Shown: positions 1 to 8,967 of the stretch, piece after piece | Numbering within the stretch: the first letter of the stretch is position 1 | Layout: the number at the start of each line of letters is the position of its first letter | NCBI GenBank assembly: GCA_965262565.1 | Contig: CBDHFQ010000020.1 | Span: 124,001-188,000, forward strand | Source: CBDHFQ01 sp965262565 | Lineage (GTDB): Bacteria > Bacteroidota > Bacteroidia > J057 | Reading direction: 5' to 3' | DNA: 64,000 bases | Position numbers and translations under genes: made by a program | The notes under the pieces: generated by a model | Databases searched by the model: none | Seen by the model: only the letters and a program-made list of their open reading frames with translations | What the model was told of the DNA's origin: nothing

Positions 1-97
1 TCCCAAAAGGAAGCTAAAGGGTAATGAATAGGCTAATAATATCCGCCTGAGGATAAAAAGGGGAATATGGATGTCAAATAGGCTGTTGTAGTCTTTG

Positions 98-934
98 TTA
101 TGCCTTTGACTTTTGAAATTGCAAGATACCCCAATTTAAATAGCCATTCTTTCCTGCCCTAATCCAATGTTCTAAGCCTTTGATCATTCTATCTACATAC
201 GTATGACCAGATTTTTCCACAATTTCATCATAACGGTCCGTTAATTCTGACAGTACCTTTGAATAGTGATTAATGAGTTGGTCGGGAAATTCTTTTACAT
301 ATACCCTATTTAAGCCTACACTGCTGGCAAGTTGGAGATATGTAGCTACAGAGCCCATTTCGCGAAGGTGAATTCTGGCCAACACTTCATTTAAAACTCC
401 TTCCGGGCAATCATCACTTTGCATGGGATCGGTAAAAATAAAGTGGCCACCTTGATTCAGGACTCGGGCAACTTCTCGGAACACCTGATCTTTCTTACTA
501 CTGTGTAACAGGGCATCCTGGGACCAGACTAAGTCGAAACTCTCCTCCTGGAAGGGTAATTGCTCAAAATTTCCAGTGGTAACGTTTACTAAATCTTGCA
601 GATGATGAGCTTTCGCCAATTCCCTATTCCGCCGGTTTTCTGTTTCACTTAAATTGAGGCAATGCACCGAACAGCCGAATTCCGCAGCGAGAAACCTCGC
701 CGCCCCACCATATCCAGATCCAATATCTAATACCTTTGTATGCTTATGTATGTTGGGGCCTACATCCAACATTTTCTGAATCGTTTTCCTGCTTGCCTCT
801 CTGATAGTATCAGTTGTATCTTCATACATACCTATATGGATATCTTCTCCTCCCCAAATATGTAGGTAAAATTCATCCGCTTCTTTACTATCATAGTACT
901 CTTTGGTGATTTGAACCAAATCATTTTTTTTCAT
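98..934 (-). CDS. Sarcosine/dimethylglycine N-methyltransferase (betaine synthesis)
   Basis: A 278-residue SAM-dependent class I methyltransferase. The SAM-binding motif I reads VLDIGSGYGGAARFLA (about residues 68-83), and an acidic residue follows at the end of strand 2. The N-terminus (EYYDSKEADEFYLHIWGGED) is typical of sarcosine/dimethylglycine methyltransferases, which carry out the last two methylations from sarcosine to glycine betaine. The gene starts two bases after the stop of the glycine/sarcosine methyltransferase gene, so the two form an operon that makes the osmoprotectant betaine de novo from glycine. Cytoplasmic; no signal peptide. The family call rests on motif recognition and on the adjacent partner. 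Related methyltransferases of other substrates share motif I, so the neighbour carries much of the weight. Confidence 0.85.
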   Translation of the reverse strand: MKKNDLVQITKEYYDSKEADEFYLHIWGGEDIHIGMYEDTTDTIREASRKTIQKMLDVGPNIHKHTKVLDIGSGYGGAARFLAAEFGCSVHCLNLSETENRRNRELAKAHHLQDLVNVTTGNFEQLPFQEESFDLVWSQDALLHSSKKDQVFREVARVLNQGGHFIFTDPMQSDDCPEGVLNEVLARIHLREMGSVATYLQLASSVGLNRVYVKEFPDQLINHYSKVLSELTDRYDEIVEKSGHTYVDRMIKGLEHWIRAGKNGYLNWGILQFQKSKA

Positions 935-936
935 AA

Positions 937-1761
937 CTACTCTGATTTAACATATGATTTTTCAGCCACATGAATGAAAAAGTCGGGTTCATTTTGTTTG
1001 TAAGTTTCCTGAAAGTCTCCATAGGTGGTGACGTTTTGGAAGCCTACTTCATGTAAGAGGTTGCGGACATAGTTTTTTCGGAGAGGAAACATATTTAAAT
1101 GAAATACCGATCGATCGGGAAATTCGTATCGGAAACGTGCAAGTCCTTCATCAATGTGTTCAGGTGCTGCTTTTACATTATCACCCGCATAATAGAAAGT
1201 ATGTTTACTAGAGAAGCCTTCATCTAAAATGGCATCGTAATTTCTTTGATCGAGGATCAAAATTCCATCGTGTCGCAACGCAGAATAAAATTCGGCCAGC
1301 GTTTTACGTCTATCATTTTCATCAAAGAGATGGGTAAATGAATTTCCTAAACAAATGACAGCATCGTATCTACCTGATACATCTTTATTTAACCACCTCC
1401 AGTCAGCATGGACCGTTTTTAAGATGAATTGGTGTTTTCTTGCGTTTTCAAAAGCTTTAAACAACATTACAGGACTTCCATCTACACTTGTAACATTAAA
1501 GCCCGCTTTGAGCAGTTTAACTGAATGATAGCCTGTACCTGTTGCAGCGTCTAATACTTTATGCTTTCGGTGTTTTTTTAATTCGTTTATAAAAAAATTA
1601 TTTTCTCCTTCCGCTCTTGCCTCCCAATCAATTAACTGATCCCATTTTTCTACAAAGTTGTGAATGTATTCCATTTGGTACTGCTCAGTCTCTCGTACAT
1701 CAATTGGATTATCTCCATATTCTTGTTTGTTGGCTTCTAGGTTGAGGAATTCTGGCTTCAT
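937..1761 (-). CDS. Glycine/sarcosine N-methyltransferase (betaine synthesis)
   Basis: A 274-residue SAM-dependent methyltransferase closely resembling the halophile glycine sarcosine methyltransferase. Hallmarks are VLDAATGTGYHSVKLLKAGF (motif I), TSVDGSPVML, HADWRWLN, ICLGNSFTHLFDE and LILDQRNYD, and a C-terminal YGDFQETY segment ending in FFIHVAEK. It catalyses the first two methylations, glycine to sarcosine to dimethylglycine. It is the first gene of a two-gene minus-strand operon, and its promoter should lie in the long AT-rich region above position 1761. I saw no clear Bacteroidota TAnnTTTG box close to the start. Together with the next gene it implies salt-stress betaine production. 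Confidence 0.9.
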   Translation of the reverse strand: MKPEFLNLEANKQEYGDNPIDVRETEQYQMEYIHNFVEKWDQLIDWEARAEGENNFFINELKKHRKHKVLDAATGTGYHSVKLLKAGFNVTSVDGSPVMLFKAFENARKHQFILKTVHADWRWLNKDVSGRYDAVICLGNSFTHLFDENDRRKTLAEFYSALRHDGILILDQRNYDAILDEGFSSKHTFYYAGDNVKAAPEHIDEGLARFRYEFPDRSVFHLNMFPLRKNYVRNLLHEVGFQNVTTYGDFQETYKQNEPDFFIHVAEKSYVKSE

Positions 1762-2619
1762 TGTTGATAATTAGATTAAATAATTTCTAGGGAAAAAACT
1801 TTTGTTCTAATTTTTTTAATGTAGTAGTAGTCCAATTTTTTTTCTTCAGCAGATGACTATTGAAACAATTTTCAGTTTTCAGGTAACGTAGTAGTAATTC
1901 CTTTTTTTAGATATAATTTGCTGTCAATGAGAGTATTTATATGCCTTTTTGTAATAATTATTTATGGCTAATTCCACATGTCATTTGATTATGATCCACA
2001 CTTAGCTTTCATATATTTTTATCCGTTGAATAGTAGCCTTCGTTCAAATATAGGATGTAGATAAAGAAAAAATACTTTCTATACAAATTAAAATATGAAA
2101 GTAGGGAAAGAAAGTTTTTTATATATCTTTTTGATTTAGGTAGTATTTTCATTATGTGTAATGTATTGCTTGGTAAATTTAAATAAAATGGAGCACTATC
2201 TCTTGGATTGACTGCTTAACACACTTGTCGACTTAATCGATAATTTTCTATAGATGATTGTTTTTCAGGAGATTCGTTTCTACGTATTTCATCCTAAAAA
2301 ATATGTTAGGCCTGTGGGGAAGGAGAGAGATAACGATTATGTTGAATTCAATCAGAGATGTTACCTTTATCATCATCGATCTTTCTCGATGAATAAGAAA
2401 GGAAAAAACGAGATATGATAATTAATTTGTATAGAAATTAATTTAATGTCGGCTTAATGGTGATGTAATCATTTGTTAATAACAATTTGATGACTAGAAA
2501 TATGTATAAAGCTGGTATATTCTGATAAATGAAAAATATATTCATCATGTGAATATTTATTGATAAATATAATTGGGAATTAAATTTAGGTGATAAAGGA
2601 ATATTTTATGGGTTGAAAA
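1762..2619. other. Non-coding AT-rich region with inverted repeats
   Basis: This 858-base stretch has no open frame that looks like protein. It contains a 16-base inverted repeat whose arms lie at 2076-2091 and 2422-2437 (TTTCTATACAAATTAA and its exact reverse complement). It also has a local hairpin TCATCGA/TCGATGA at 2373-2392 and two similar GTAGTAGTA stretches near 1820 and 1890. The promoter of the betaine operon is presumably at its left edge. The 3' end of truC abuts on the right. A decayed small mobile element is one reading of the repeat pair; I see no transposase remnant. Confidence 0.5.
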
Positions 2620-3312
2620 TCATTTTTTTAAGTTGCAAGCCTGAAGAATATTCAAGGCGTAGGTAAACTCAGACCTGAAAGGTGCTTTAAGGTGGATAAT
2701 AGTATCAGGCGGATAAACAAAAGACAAAGAAACAGCATGTAACAACATACTGGTCATTCCAAATCGTTCCTTCCAAAGTCGATTTTGTTTGTTGCAGCCA
2801 TGAGGTCGATCGCCTATAATGGGATGAAAAATATGTGCCATGTGTTTTCGCAACTGATGGAAGCGACCAGTAGCAGGGGTCAATTCCACCAAACTGTAAC
2901 GAGAAGTTGGAAATTTATCAGAAGGAATGGGAAGTTCAAAACGTTCTAACAAGGTGTAGGAAGTAACAGCCTCTTTTTCCTTTCCATCTTCTGTCAATGG
3001 GTAATTAATTTCTCCTTTATCTGGAATAAATCCTCTGACGACGGCTTGGTAAGTTTTGTGAATCTGTCGATCCTGAAATAATTGTTGGACGGTTCGATTA
3101 GCTTCAGGCGTTTTGGCAAAGAGGAGCGTTCCGGCTGTTTTACGATCTAGCCGATGGGTGAGATATACTTTTTGGCCGATTTGATCTCGGAGCAATTGAA
3201 GGGCGAATTCTGTAGCATCTTTAGCGATAGGAGATTTATGCACCAATAATCCGTGGGGTTTATTGATGGCAATGAGTTGGTCGTTGTCGAATATGATATC
3301 GAGCGTTTGGAT
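2620..3312 (-). CDS. truC: RluA-family tRNA pseudouridine synthase, TruC-like
   Basis: Pseudouridine synthase of the RluA/RsuA class. The catalytic motif HRLDRKTAG holds the catalytic Asp, and the GRFHQLRKHMAH motif is typical of the family. Length and the LVHKSPIAKD and IGDRPHGCNKQNR segments fit TruC, which modifies U65 of tRNA. Homology continues upstream of the first conventional start (TTG at 3246) through the expected N-terminal strand LDIIFDNDQLIAINKPHG. That segment is only reached by starting at ATC (3310-3312); an in-frame TAG stands at 3316-3318. So either a rare ATC start is used or the ATG has been lost. It lies downstream of the UPF0173 gene, separated by a hairpin. Confidence 0.75.
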   Translation of the reverse strand: MQTLDIIFDNDQLIAINKPHGLLVHKSPIAKDATEFALQLLRDQIGQKVYLTHRLDRKTAGTLLFAKTPEANRTVQQLFQDRQIHKTYQAVVRGFIPDKGEINYPLTEDGKEKEAVTSYTLLERFELPIPSDKFPTSRYSLVELTPATGRFHQLRKHMAHIFHPIIGDRPHGCNKQNRLWKERFGMTSMLLHAVSLSFVYPPDTIIHLKAPFRSEFTYALNILQACNLKK

Positions 3313-3332
3313 AAGCTACTTTGTTAATCTGT

Positions 3333-3369
3333 AAAACGAGATCCTTCCTGTTGAGAAAGATCTCGTTTT
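3333..3369. terminator. Bidirectional-type hairpin terminator between truC and UPF0173 gene
   Basis: An 11-bp perfect stem, AAAACGAGATC pairing with GATCTCGTTTT, with a 15-base loop. Runs of T follow in both directions (TTTTTT on the plus strand, TTTT on the minus). It sits directly downstream of the UPF0173 gene and upstream of truC, both on the minus strand, so it most likely ends the UPF0173 transcript. Confidence 0.65.
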
Positions 3370-3388
3370 TTGTGAAACAAAGAATGGA

Positions 3389-4075
3389 TTACATCTCCAT
3401 CGTCTCTCCTATCCCCATCAAAATCAATTCTTTTCCTTTAGCTTCAAAAGCTGCTTTAGCTGCTGCCGGATCTATTTTGATAAATGGGAAGGTATCGTAG
3501 TGCATTCCCAGGACTTTATTACACTTGACAAAATCGCAAGCGATAATGGCATCTTCCACGCCCATCGTAACTACATCTCCTATACACATCATAGAAAAGT
3601 CTACCTTCATGTAATCTCCAATCAATTTCATATCATATGTCAAAGCGGTATCCCCTGTATGGTAAAAATTTCCTTCTGGAGTCTCTACGACAAATCCACC
3701 AGGATTTCCTCCATTACTTCCATCTGGAAGGGAACTGGAATGAATAGCAGTAACGTATTTGATAGCACCAAAGTCCAAGGTCCTTTTTCCCCCCTGATTC
3801 ATCGGAAGAACATTTTCCGTATTGTACTTATTCCCGATCCAACTCACCGTTTCGAAGTTGGAAGCGATCTTGGCATCTGGATTATGCTTAAGGACATGTT
3901 CCAGATCTGCTAAATGATCGAAATGGGCGTGAGTGATGAGAATGTAATCTGCTTTAACGGAAGCAATGTCAATCGACGAAGCGAGTTGGTTAGGTGTAAT
4001 GAATGGATCAAATAAAAGGTGTTTACCTTGCACTTCTACAGAAAAGCATGCATGGCCGTAATAAGTAATGTTCAT
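3389..4075 (-). CDS. UPF0173 metal-dependent hydrolase (metallo-beta-lactamase fold)
   Basis: A 228-residue stand-alone metallo-beta-lactamase-fold protein. The metal-binding motif THAHFDHL is at about residues 48-55. It is followed by the distal IHSSSLPDGSNGGNPGG, YHTGDT and LGMHYDTFP elements that define the UPF0173 group. The N-terminus MNITYYGHACF is the usual start of this group. No signal peptide, so it is cytoplasmic. The physiological substrate of UPF0173 proteins is not established. It is a single-gene unit ended by the hairpin at 3333-3369 and divergent from the his operon. Confidence 0.9.
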   Translation of the reverse strand: MNITYYGHACFSVEVQGKHLLFDPFITPNQLASSIDIASVKADYILITHAHFDHLADLEHVLKHNPDAKIASNFETVSWIGNKYNTENVLPMNQGGKRTLDFGAIKYVTAIHSSSLPDGSNGGNPGGFVVETPEGNFYHTGDTALTYDMKLIGDYMKVDFSMMCIGDVVTMGVEDAIIACDFVKCNKVLGMHYDTFPFIKIDPAAAKAAFEAKGKELILMGIGETMEM

Positions 4076-4234
4076 GTAGATAAAGATTGATGTTGTGAAA
4101 ACGATCTATATGTTAAGCATTAATTATAAGCTTTTCACGTGTTATTAAGAGATTTTTAGGATTCTTTGTTTCTCCATTTCTTTTTCCCTGGACCTTTTGG
4201 AATTTTGTATGAGAAGCTACATATTTGAACTTAT

Positions 4235-4318
4235 ATGTATGCTTACACAGCTCATATCACTACATTCATCAGTATTCACCATCCACATTTATGGTCCCAT
4301 CACCCCTTGTTGGGGTAA
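4235..4318 (+). promoter_or_regulatory. Candidate his operon leader peptide (His-rich, 27 codons)
   Basis: A short open frame of 27 codons from ATG 4235 to TAA 4316. The peptide has six histidines, grouped as HHPH (residues 17-20) and HH (24-25). It ends 109 bases before hisG. The second His pair directly overlaps a small hairpin ACCCC-TTGTT-GGGGT (4302-4316). The GGTAA at 4314-4318 can alternatively pair with TTACC about 30 bases downstream, so two mutually exclusive stems exist. This is the architecture of a ribosome-stalling attenuator that senses charged tRNA-His. I see no classical long U-run terminator, so the mode of control is inferred. No strong ribosome binding site is visible, which is usual in Bacteroidota. 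Confidence 0.55.
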
Positions 4319-4427
4319 GTATTATTCATATAATTTGTAATTACCTTTTACCGTGAATTTTCAGGATTTAATGCATCTTTGAAAAATCATTTGATACTAT
4401 ATTTCATAACAACAAATCATCATACCC

Positions 4428-5288
4428 TTGGAATCTAAATTGCGTTTAGCCATTCAAAAGTCAGGAAGATTAAGCGACAAAAGTCTCGCATTTGTAGAAG
4501 AATGCGGGATATCCTATTCTTACAATAAAACAAAGCTGAAAACATCTGCACATAATTTTCCCTTAGAACTTTTCTTTTTGAGAGATGATGACATTCCTAA
4601 ATATGTGGCGGATGGAGTGGCAGATATTGGAATAGTAGGAGAAAATGTGGTAGCAGAGAAAAATGAATTGGTAGAAGTGGCTGTCAAGCTGAATTTCTCA
4701 AAATGCCGCCTGTCTTTAGCTGTACCTCAATCAGCGACCTATACCGATGTGAAAGATTTGGAAGGAAAGAGAATTGCTACTTCTTATCCTCGCCTATTGG
4801 GAGAATTTTTGGCCAAAAGAGACGTAACAGCTTCTATTCACGAAATTAGTGGTTCCGTTGAAATTGCTCCAGGGATAGGATTAGCGGATGCCATTTGTGA
4901 TTTAGTCAGTACAGGAAGTACGTTATTGAGTAATGGGTTAAAAGAGGCCGAAGTTATTTTCCGTTCTGAAGCTGTATTAATTAAACATCCTTCTTTATCA
5001 GCTGAAAAACAACTCATTCTGGATAAGTTTATTTTTAGGATAAGATCTGTTCTCAGGGCATCCAACTACAAATATATTTTACTTAACTTGCCCAATTCTT
5101 CCATTGAGCATGTAACCTCTATTCTCCCTGGTATGAGAAGTCCATCGGTAATTCCTCTGGCGGATGAAGGATGGAGTAGTTTACATTCTGTGGTAAAAGA
5201 AGATGAATTCTGGGAAGTGATAGAGAATTTAAAGAAAGCCGGAGCAGAGGGAATTCTGGTGGTACCTATTGAGAAGATGATTATGTAA
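4428..5288 (+). CDS. hisG: ATP phosphoribosyltransferase, long form
   Basis: A 286-residue HisG, first enzyme of histidine synthesis (ATP + PRPP to phosphoribosyl-ATP). The PRPP-binding loop appears as DLVSTGSTLLSNGL, and GKRIATSYPRLLGEFL is the conserved core. The length and the C-terminal domain (about residues 215-286, IPLADEGWSSLHSV...GILVVPIEKMI) mark the long form, whose C-terminal domain binds histidine for feedback inhibition. The start is TTG at 4428, giving MESKLRLAIQKSGRL; no ATG fits. It is the first structural gene of the operon and follows the His-rich leader frame. hisD begins 12 bases after the stop. Confidence 0.96.
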   Translation: MESKLRLAIQKSGRLSDKSLAFVEECGISYSYNKTKLKTSAHNFPLELFFLRDDDIPKYVADGVADIGIVGENVVAEKNELVEVAVKLNFSKCRLSLAVPQSATYTDVKDLEGKRIATSYPRLLGEFLAKRDVTASIHEISGSVEIAPGIGLADAICDLVSTGSTLLSNGLKEAEVIFRSEAVLIKHPSLSAEKQLILDKFIFRIRSVLRASNYKYILLNLPNSSIEHVTSILPGMRSPSVIPLADEGWSSLHSVVKEDEFWEVIENLKKAGAEGILVVPIEKMIM

Positions 5289-5300
5289 CGAAAAAATAAC

Positions 5301-6619
5301 ATGGAATTAATTCAATATCCGCAAAGAGATACCTGGAACACCTTGTTAAGGCGTCCCAGTTTATTAAGGAAAGATATAGAACCTTCAGTATCAAACATTT
5401 TAGAAAAAGTAGAGAGAGGCGGAGATGCTGCCATTAAATTGTTCACCAAGCAATTTGACGGCGTAGATTTGATAGATCTGGAAGTTTCGCGAGAGGAGAG
5501 AACCTTAGCCGGAGAATTATTAGATGGAGAACTGAAAGCGGCTATAAATACTGCAAAGCTCAATATTGAGGGATTTCATCGAACACAAAAGGAAGCTTTT
5601 CAAAAAGTAGAAACTATGCCGGGCGTGATGTGCTGGCGGAAAAGTGTTCCTATTAGTAAAGTGGGATTGTATATTCCCGGAGGAACCGCTCCTCTGTTTT
5701 CGACCATCCTTATGCTGGGAATACCGGCTAAGTTAGCTGGTTGCGAAGAAATTATTGTATGTACACCGCCGAATCAAGAAGGAAACATTCATCCTGCCAT
5801 ATTGTACACAGCAGATTTGGTAGGAGTAACCCGTATGTTTAAGGTGGGAGGTGCTCAGGCTATCGCTGCGATGGCGTATGGAACAGAAAGTGTTCCCAAA
5901 GTGTATAAAATATTTGGTCCTGGGAATCAGTATGTTACAATGGCTAAAAGTCTTGTAAGTCCACTGGAAGTCGCCATAGATTTTCCTGCGGGACCTTCAG
6001 AAGTAGCCGTAGTGGCCGATAAATATGCTAATCCAGCCTTTGTTGCGTCTGACTTACTTTCACAAGCAGAACACGGATTGATAGCCAGGTATTATTAGTC
6101 AGCAATAGTGAATCATTGATAGAGGAGGTTCAATTGGCTGTGAGCGAGCAAGTAACCCTGCTTCCAAGAAAGGAAATTGCTATCGCAGCATTAAAACATA
6201 GTAAAGCTGTTTTACTTAAAAGCCACGAAGAAATAGCTGACCTGATCAATGCCTATGCACCTGAGCATTTGATCCTTTCCATGAACGATGCCGAAACTTT
6301 CTCCCACCGCATACAAAATGCCGGATCTGTATTTCTGGGACATTTTTCGCCGGAAAGTGTAGGAGATTATGCCTCCGGGACAAACCATACCTTGCCTACC
6401 AATGGATATGCTACGGCTTATAGTGGCGTTTCTTTGGATAGTTTTGTTAAGAAAATCACTTTTCAGCAATTGACGGAGCAGGGGCTTCGACACATAGGCC
6501 CTGCCGTCCAGCAAATGGCGAAAGCAGAAGGGCTGGAAGCGCACCAACGAGCCATTCAAATACGCTTGGAGTCCTTGCATAACATTCAACAATTACCCTC
6601 AACACAGAATCAGGCCTAA
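5301..6619 (+). pseudogene. hisD: Histidinol dehydrogenase, interrupted by a -1 frameshift
   Basis: HisD oxidises histidinol to histidine in two NAD-dependent steps. All hallmarks are present but in two frames. 5301-6077 encodes GLYIPGGTAPLFST, IFGPGNQYVTMAKSLV, DFPAGPSEVAVVAD and the zinc-site QAEHG. From 6079 the protein resumes in another frame as DSQVLLVSNSESLIEEV and continues with AYAPEHLIL and SPESVGDYASGTNHTLPTNG. One base missing at GGATTGAT (6075-6082), probably TTT read as TT, restores one frame of about 439 codons, the normal family length. It is either a real lesion, which would block the last step of the pathway, or an assembly error. All other residues look intact, which favours error or a very recent mutation. 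Confidence 0.9.
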
Positions 6620-6644
6620 CATTAGCCATCCCAATTCCATCCCT

Positions 6645-7733
6645 ATGAACGAACCATATGTCGGGCGCCCTTTTTCGGTAGAAGCGATCCTGCGTCCCCA
6701 CATTAAAACGCTTAAACCCTATTCCTCTGCCAGAGAAGAGTATAGTGGAAAGATTGGCCTATTTCTCGATGCCAATGAAAATGCCTTAGGGTCTCCTGTA
6801 AAAGGCAATTATGCCAGATATCCCGACCCCCTTCAACGGGAGTTAAAAAAGGCAATCGCAGAACTCAAAGGCGTTCAACCCGAACAGATATTTTTAGGTA
6901 ATGGAAGCGATGAAGCCATTGACCTGTTATTTAGGGCTTTTTGTGAGCCTCAAAAAGATCAGGTACTGCTTCTGCCTCCTACTTATGGAATGTATCAAGT
7001 AAGTGCAGACATTAACACGATAGATACTGTTTCAGCTCCGCTAACCGCTGATTTTCACATAGACGTGGATAAAGTATTGATGGCCCTACATCCTGATATC
7101 AAGCTGGTGTTTATCTGTTCGCCAAATAACCCCAGCGGTAATCTGATGGACATTAAGGCAATAGAAGAAATATTGACCTATGCGCCAGGATTAGTAGTAG
7201 TAGATGAAGCTTATATCGATTTTGCTAATCAACCAAGCTTGCTTTCTCATTTGTTTCAGGATTATCCTCAATTAGTCATTCTCCAAACCTTTTCCAAAGC
7301 GTGGGGATTAGCTAATCTTCGGCTGGGAATGGCCTTTGCACATCCTGAAATTATAGAGGTATTCAATCGAATCAAGCCGCCCTATAATGTGAATGGCTAC
7401 ACCCAACAGACCGCACTTTCCACGCTGCAACAAAAGGAAAAGAAACAGGAAATGGTGAGAGAAATTCTGGCTAGTCGCGACGCATTGGCACAATCTCTTA
7501 CCCATATTCCCTTCGTAAAGCAAGTATATCCTTCAGACGCCAACTTTTTGCTGGTGAAAATGGATCAGGCGGAACAGGTCTATCACGACCTCATTGCTTC
7601 ACACATTATCGTTCGAAATCGAACTAAAGTACTCCTGTGCGATGACTGTCTCAGGATTACGGTAGGAACACAATCGGAAAATGACCAATTGATTCACTCA
7701 CTTCAACGACTCGCTACGAATATTACGATGTAA
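6645..7733 (+). CDS. hisC: Histidinol-phosphate aminotransferase
   Basis: A 362-residue fold-type I PLP aminotransferase that converts imidazole-acetol phosphate to histidinol phosphate. Visible landmarks are LGNGSDEAIDLLFRAF, the CSPNNPSGN loop, VVVDEAYIDFA, and the PLP-lysine motif TFSKAWGLANLRLG. The C-terminal RITVGTQSENDQLI carries the substrate-phosphate-binding Arg. It starts at ATG 6645, 25 bases after hisD. Gene order D-C-B-H-A-F matches other Bacteroidota his operons. Confidence 0.95.
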   Translation: MNEPYVGRPFSVEAILRPHIKTLKPYSSAREEYSGKIGLFLDANENALGSPVKGNYARYPDPLQRELKKAIAELKGVQPEQIFLGNGSDEAIDLLFRAFCEPQKDQVLLLPPTYGMYQVSADINTIDTVSAPLTADFHIDVDKVLMALHPDIKLVFICSPNNPSGNLMDIKAIEEILTYAPGLVVVDEAYIDFANQPSLLSHLFQDYPQLVILQTFSKAWGLANLRLGMAFAHPEIIEVFNRIKPPYNVNGYTQQTALSTLQQKEKKQEMVREILASRDALAQSLTHIPFVKQVYPSDANFLLVKMDQAEQVYHDLIASHIIVRNRTKVLLCDDCLRITVGTQSENDQLIHSLQRLATNITM

Positions 7734-7784
7734 ACTTATGATCAAACATATAGGCCATCTTTTATTGTCAAGTAATTACTATAT

Positions 7785-8927
7785 ATGAAACCTAGAATCC
7801 TTTTATTAGATAGAGATGGGACGTTAATAGAGGAACCACAGGACAATTATCAGGTAGATAGTCTGGAAAAATTAGCTTTTCTGCCAGGCGTTATTCGACA
7901 TCTATACCAAATTCTTTCCCAAACGAATTTTATTCCTGTAATGATTACGAACCAGGATGGCTTGGGAACAGATTCCTTTCCTGAAGATACTTTCTGGCCT
8001 GCACACGAAAAAATGTTGGCGATTTTTGAACGGGAGGGGATTCAATTTCATGAGGTGCATATAGATCGAACGTTTAAGCGTGATGGTGCTCCTACCAGAA
8101 AACCGGGAACCGCTTTATTAACAGCATATATGGAAGGAGACTATGATTTATCGGAATCTATTGTCATCGGAGATCGGCCCAGCGATATACAACTTGCAAA
8201 GAATTTAGGAGCTAAAGGAATTCTTTTGGGAAGATCTACAGACCAATTGGATGATGAGTGGGATCTGGTTGAATTAGCGGATACCCTTTTACTTGAGGCT
8301 CGGCATTGGGAAGAAATTAGCGAATTTATATTGTCTTCTTCTAATTCCAGGAAGGCTGTAGAAATTCGTGACACTAAAGAAACGGAGATAAAGGTAGAGG
8401 TCAATTTAGATGGCCTTGGGAGATATGATATTGAAACAGGTATTGGTTTTTTTGATCATATGTTGGACCAATTGAGCAAGCATAGTGGAATAGATATGTC
8501 GATAAGAGTAGATGGAGATTTGCATGTGGATGAGCATCATACCATAGAAGATACGGCCTTAGCATTGGGAAAAGCAGTGAAAGAGGCTTTGGGGGATAAG
8601 AAAGGGATAGAAAGATATGGTTGTTTTTCGTTGCCTATGGATGATTCCATCGCTCGGGTGGCCCTGGATTTTTCAGGAAGGCCTTGGTTAGTCTATGAAG
8701 CTGCTTTTACCAGAGAGCGGGTAGGAGGGATGCCGGTAGAAATGGTGGAGCACTTTTTTAAGTCTTTTTCCGATGCTGCTCAATGCAATCTGAACATTCA
8801 GGTAGAGGGAGATAATGCTCATCATATGATAGAAGCGATGTTTAAAGGGGTGGCCAAGGCGATTCGAATGGCTATTGCTTATAAACCAGGAGATACTTCT
8901 TTACCCTCAACTAAGGGGGTATTATAG
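7785..8927 (+). CDS. hisB: Bifunctional histidinol-phosphatase / imidazoleglycerol-phosphate dehydratase
   Basis: A 380-residue two-domain HisB. The N-terminal HAD phosphatase (about 1-165) has the nucleophile motif LLDRDGT at residues 7-13 and IGDRPSDIQLAKN as motif IV. The C-terminal dehydratase (about 190-380) has the paired metal-binding motifs GFFDHMLDQLSKHSG and DEHHTIEDTALALG, and the second repeat HFFKSFSDAAQ...NAHHMIEAMFK. It catalyses two non-consecutive steps of histidine synthesis. This fusion is known from enterobacteria and common in Bacteroidota. 51 bases separate it from hisC. Confidence 0.95.
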   Translation: MKPRILLLDRDGTLIEEPQDNYQVDSLEKLAFLPGVIRHLYQILSQTNFIPVMITNQDGLGTDSFPEDTFWPAHEKMLAIFEREGIQFHEVHIDRTFKRDGAPTRKPGTALLTAYMEGDYDLSESIVIGDRPSDIQLAKNLGAKGILLGRSTDQLDDEWDLVELADTLLLEARHWEEISEFILSSSNSRKAVEIRDTKETEIKVEVNLDGLGRYDIETGIGFFDHMLDQLSKHSGIDMSIRVDGDLHVDEHHTIEDTALALGKAVKEALGDKKGIERYGCFSLPMDDSIARVALDFSGRPWLVYEAAFTRERVGGMPVEMVEHFFKSFSDAAQCNLNIQVEGDNAHHMIEAMFKGVAKAIRMAIAYKPGDTSLPSTKGVL

Positions 8928-8967
8928 GCCAATAGTCTTATCATTGGCACATCATCATTAACAAATT

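Noticed and set aside
1..97. Possible gene end at the left edge
   Set aside because: No frame with coding character is visible in these 97 bases.
3500..3913. 137-residue plus-strand frame
   Set aside because: Antisense shadow of the UPF0173 gene.
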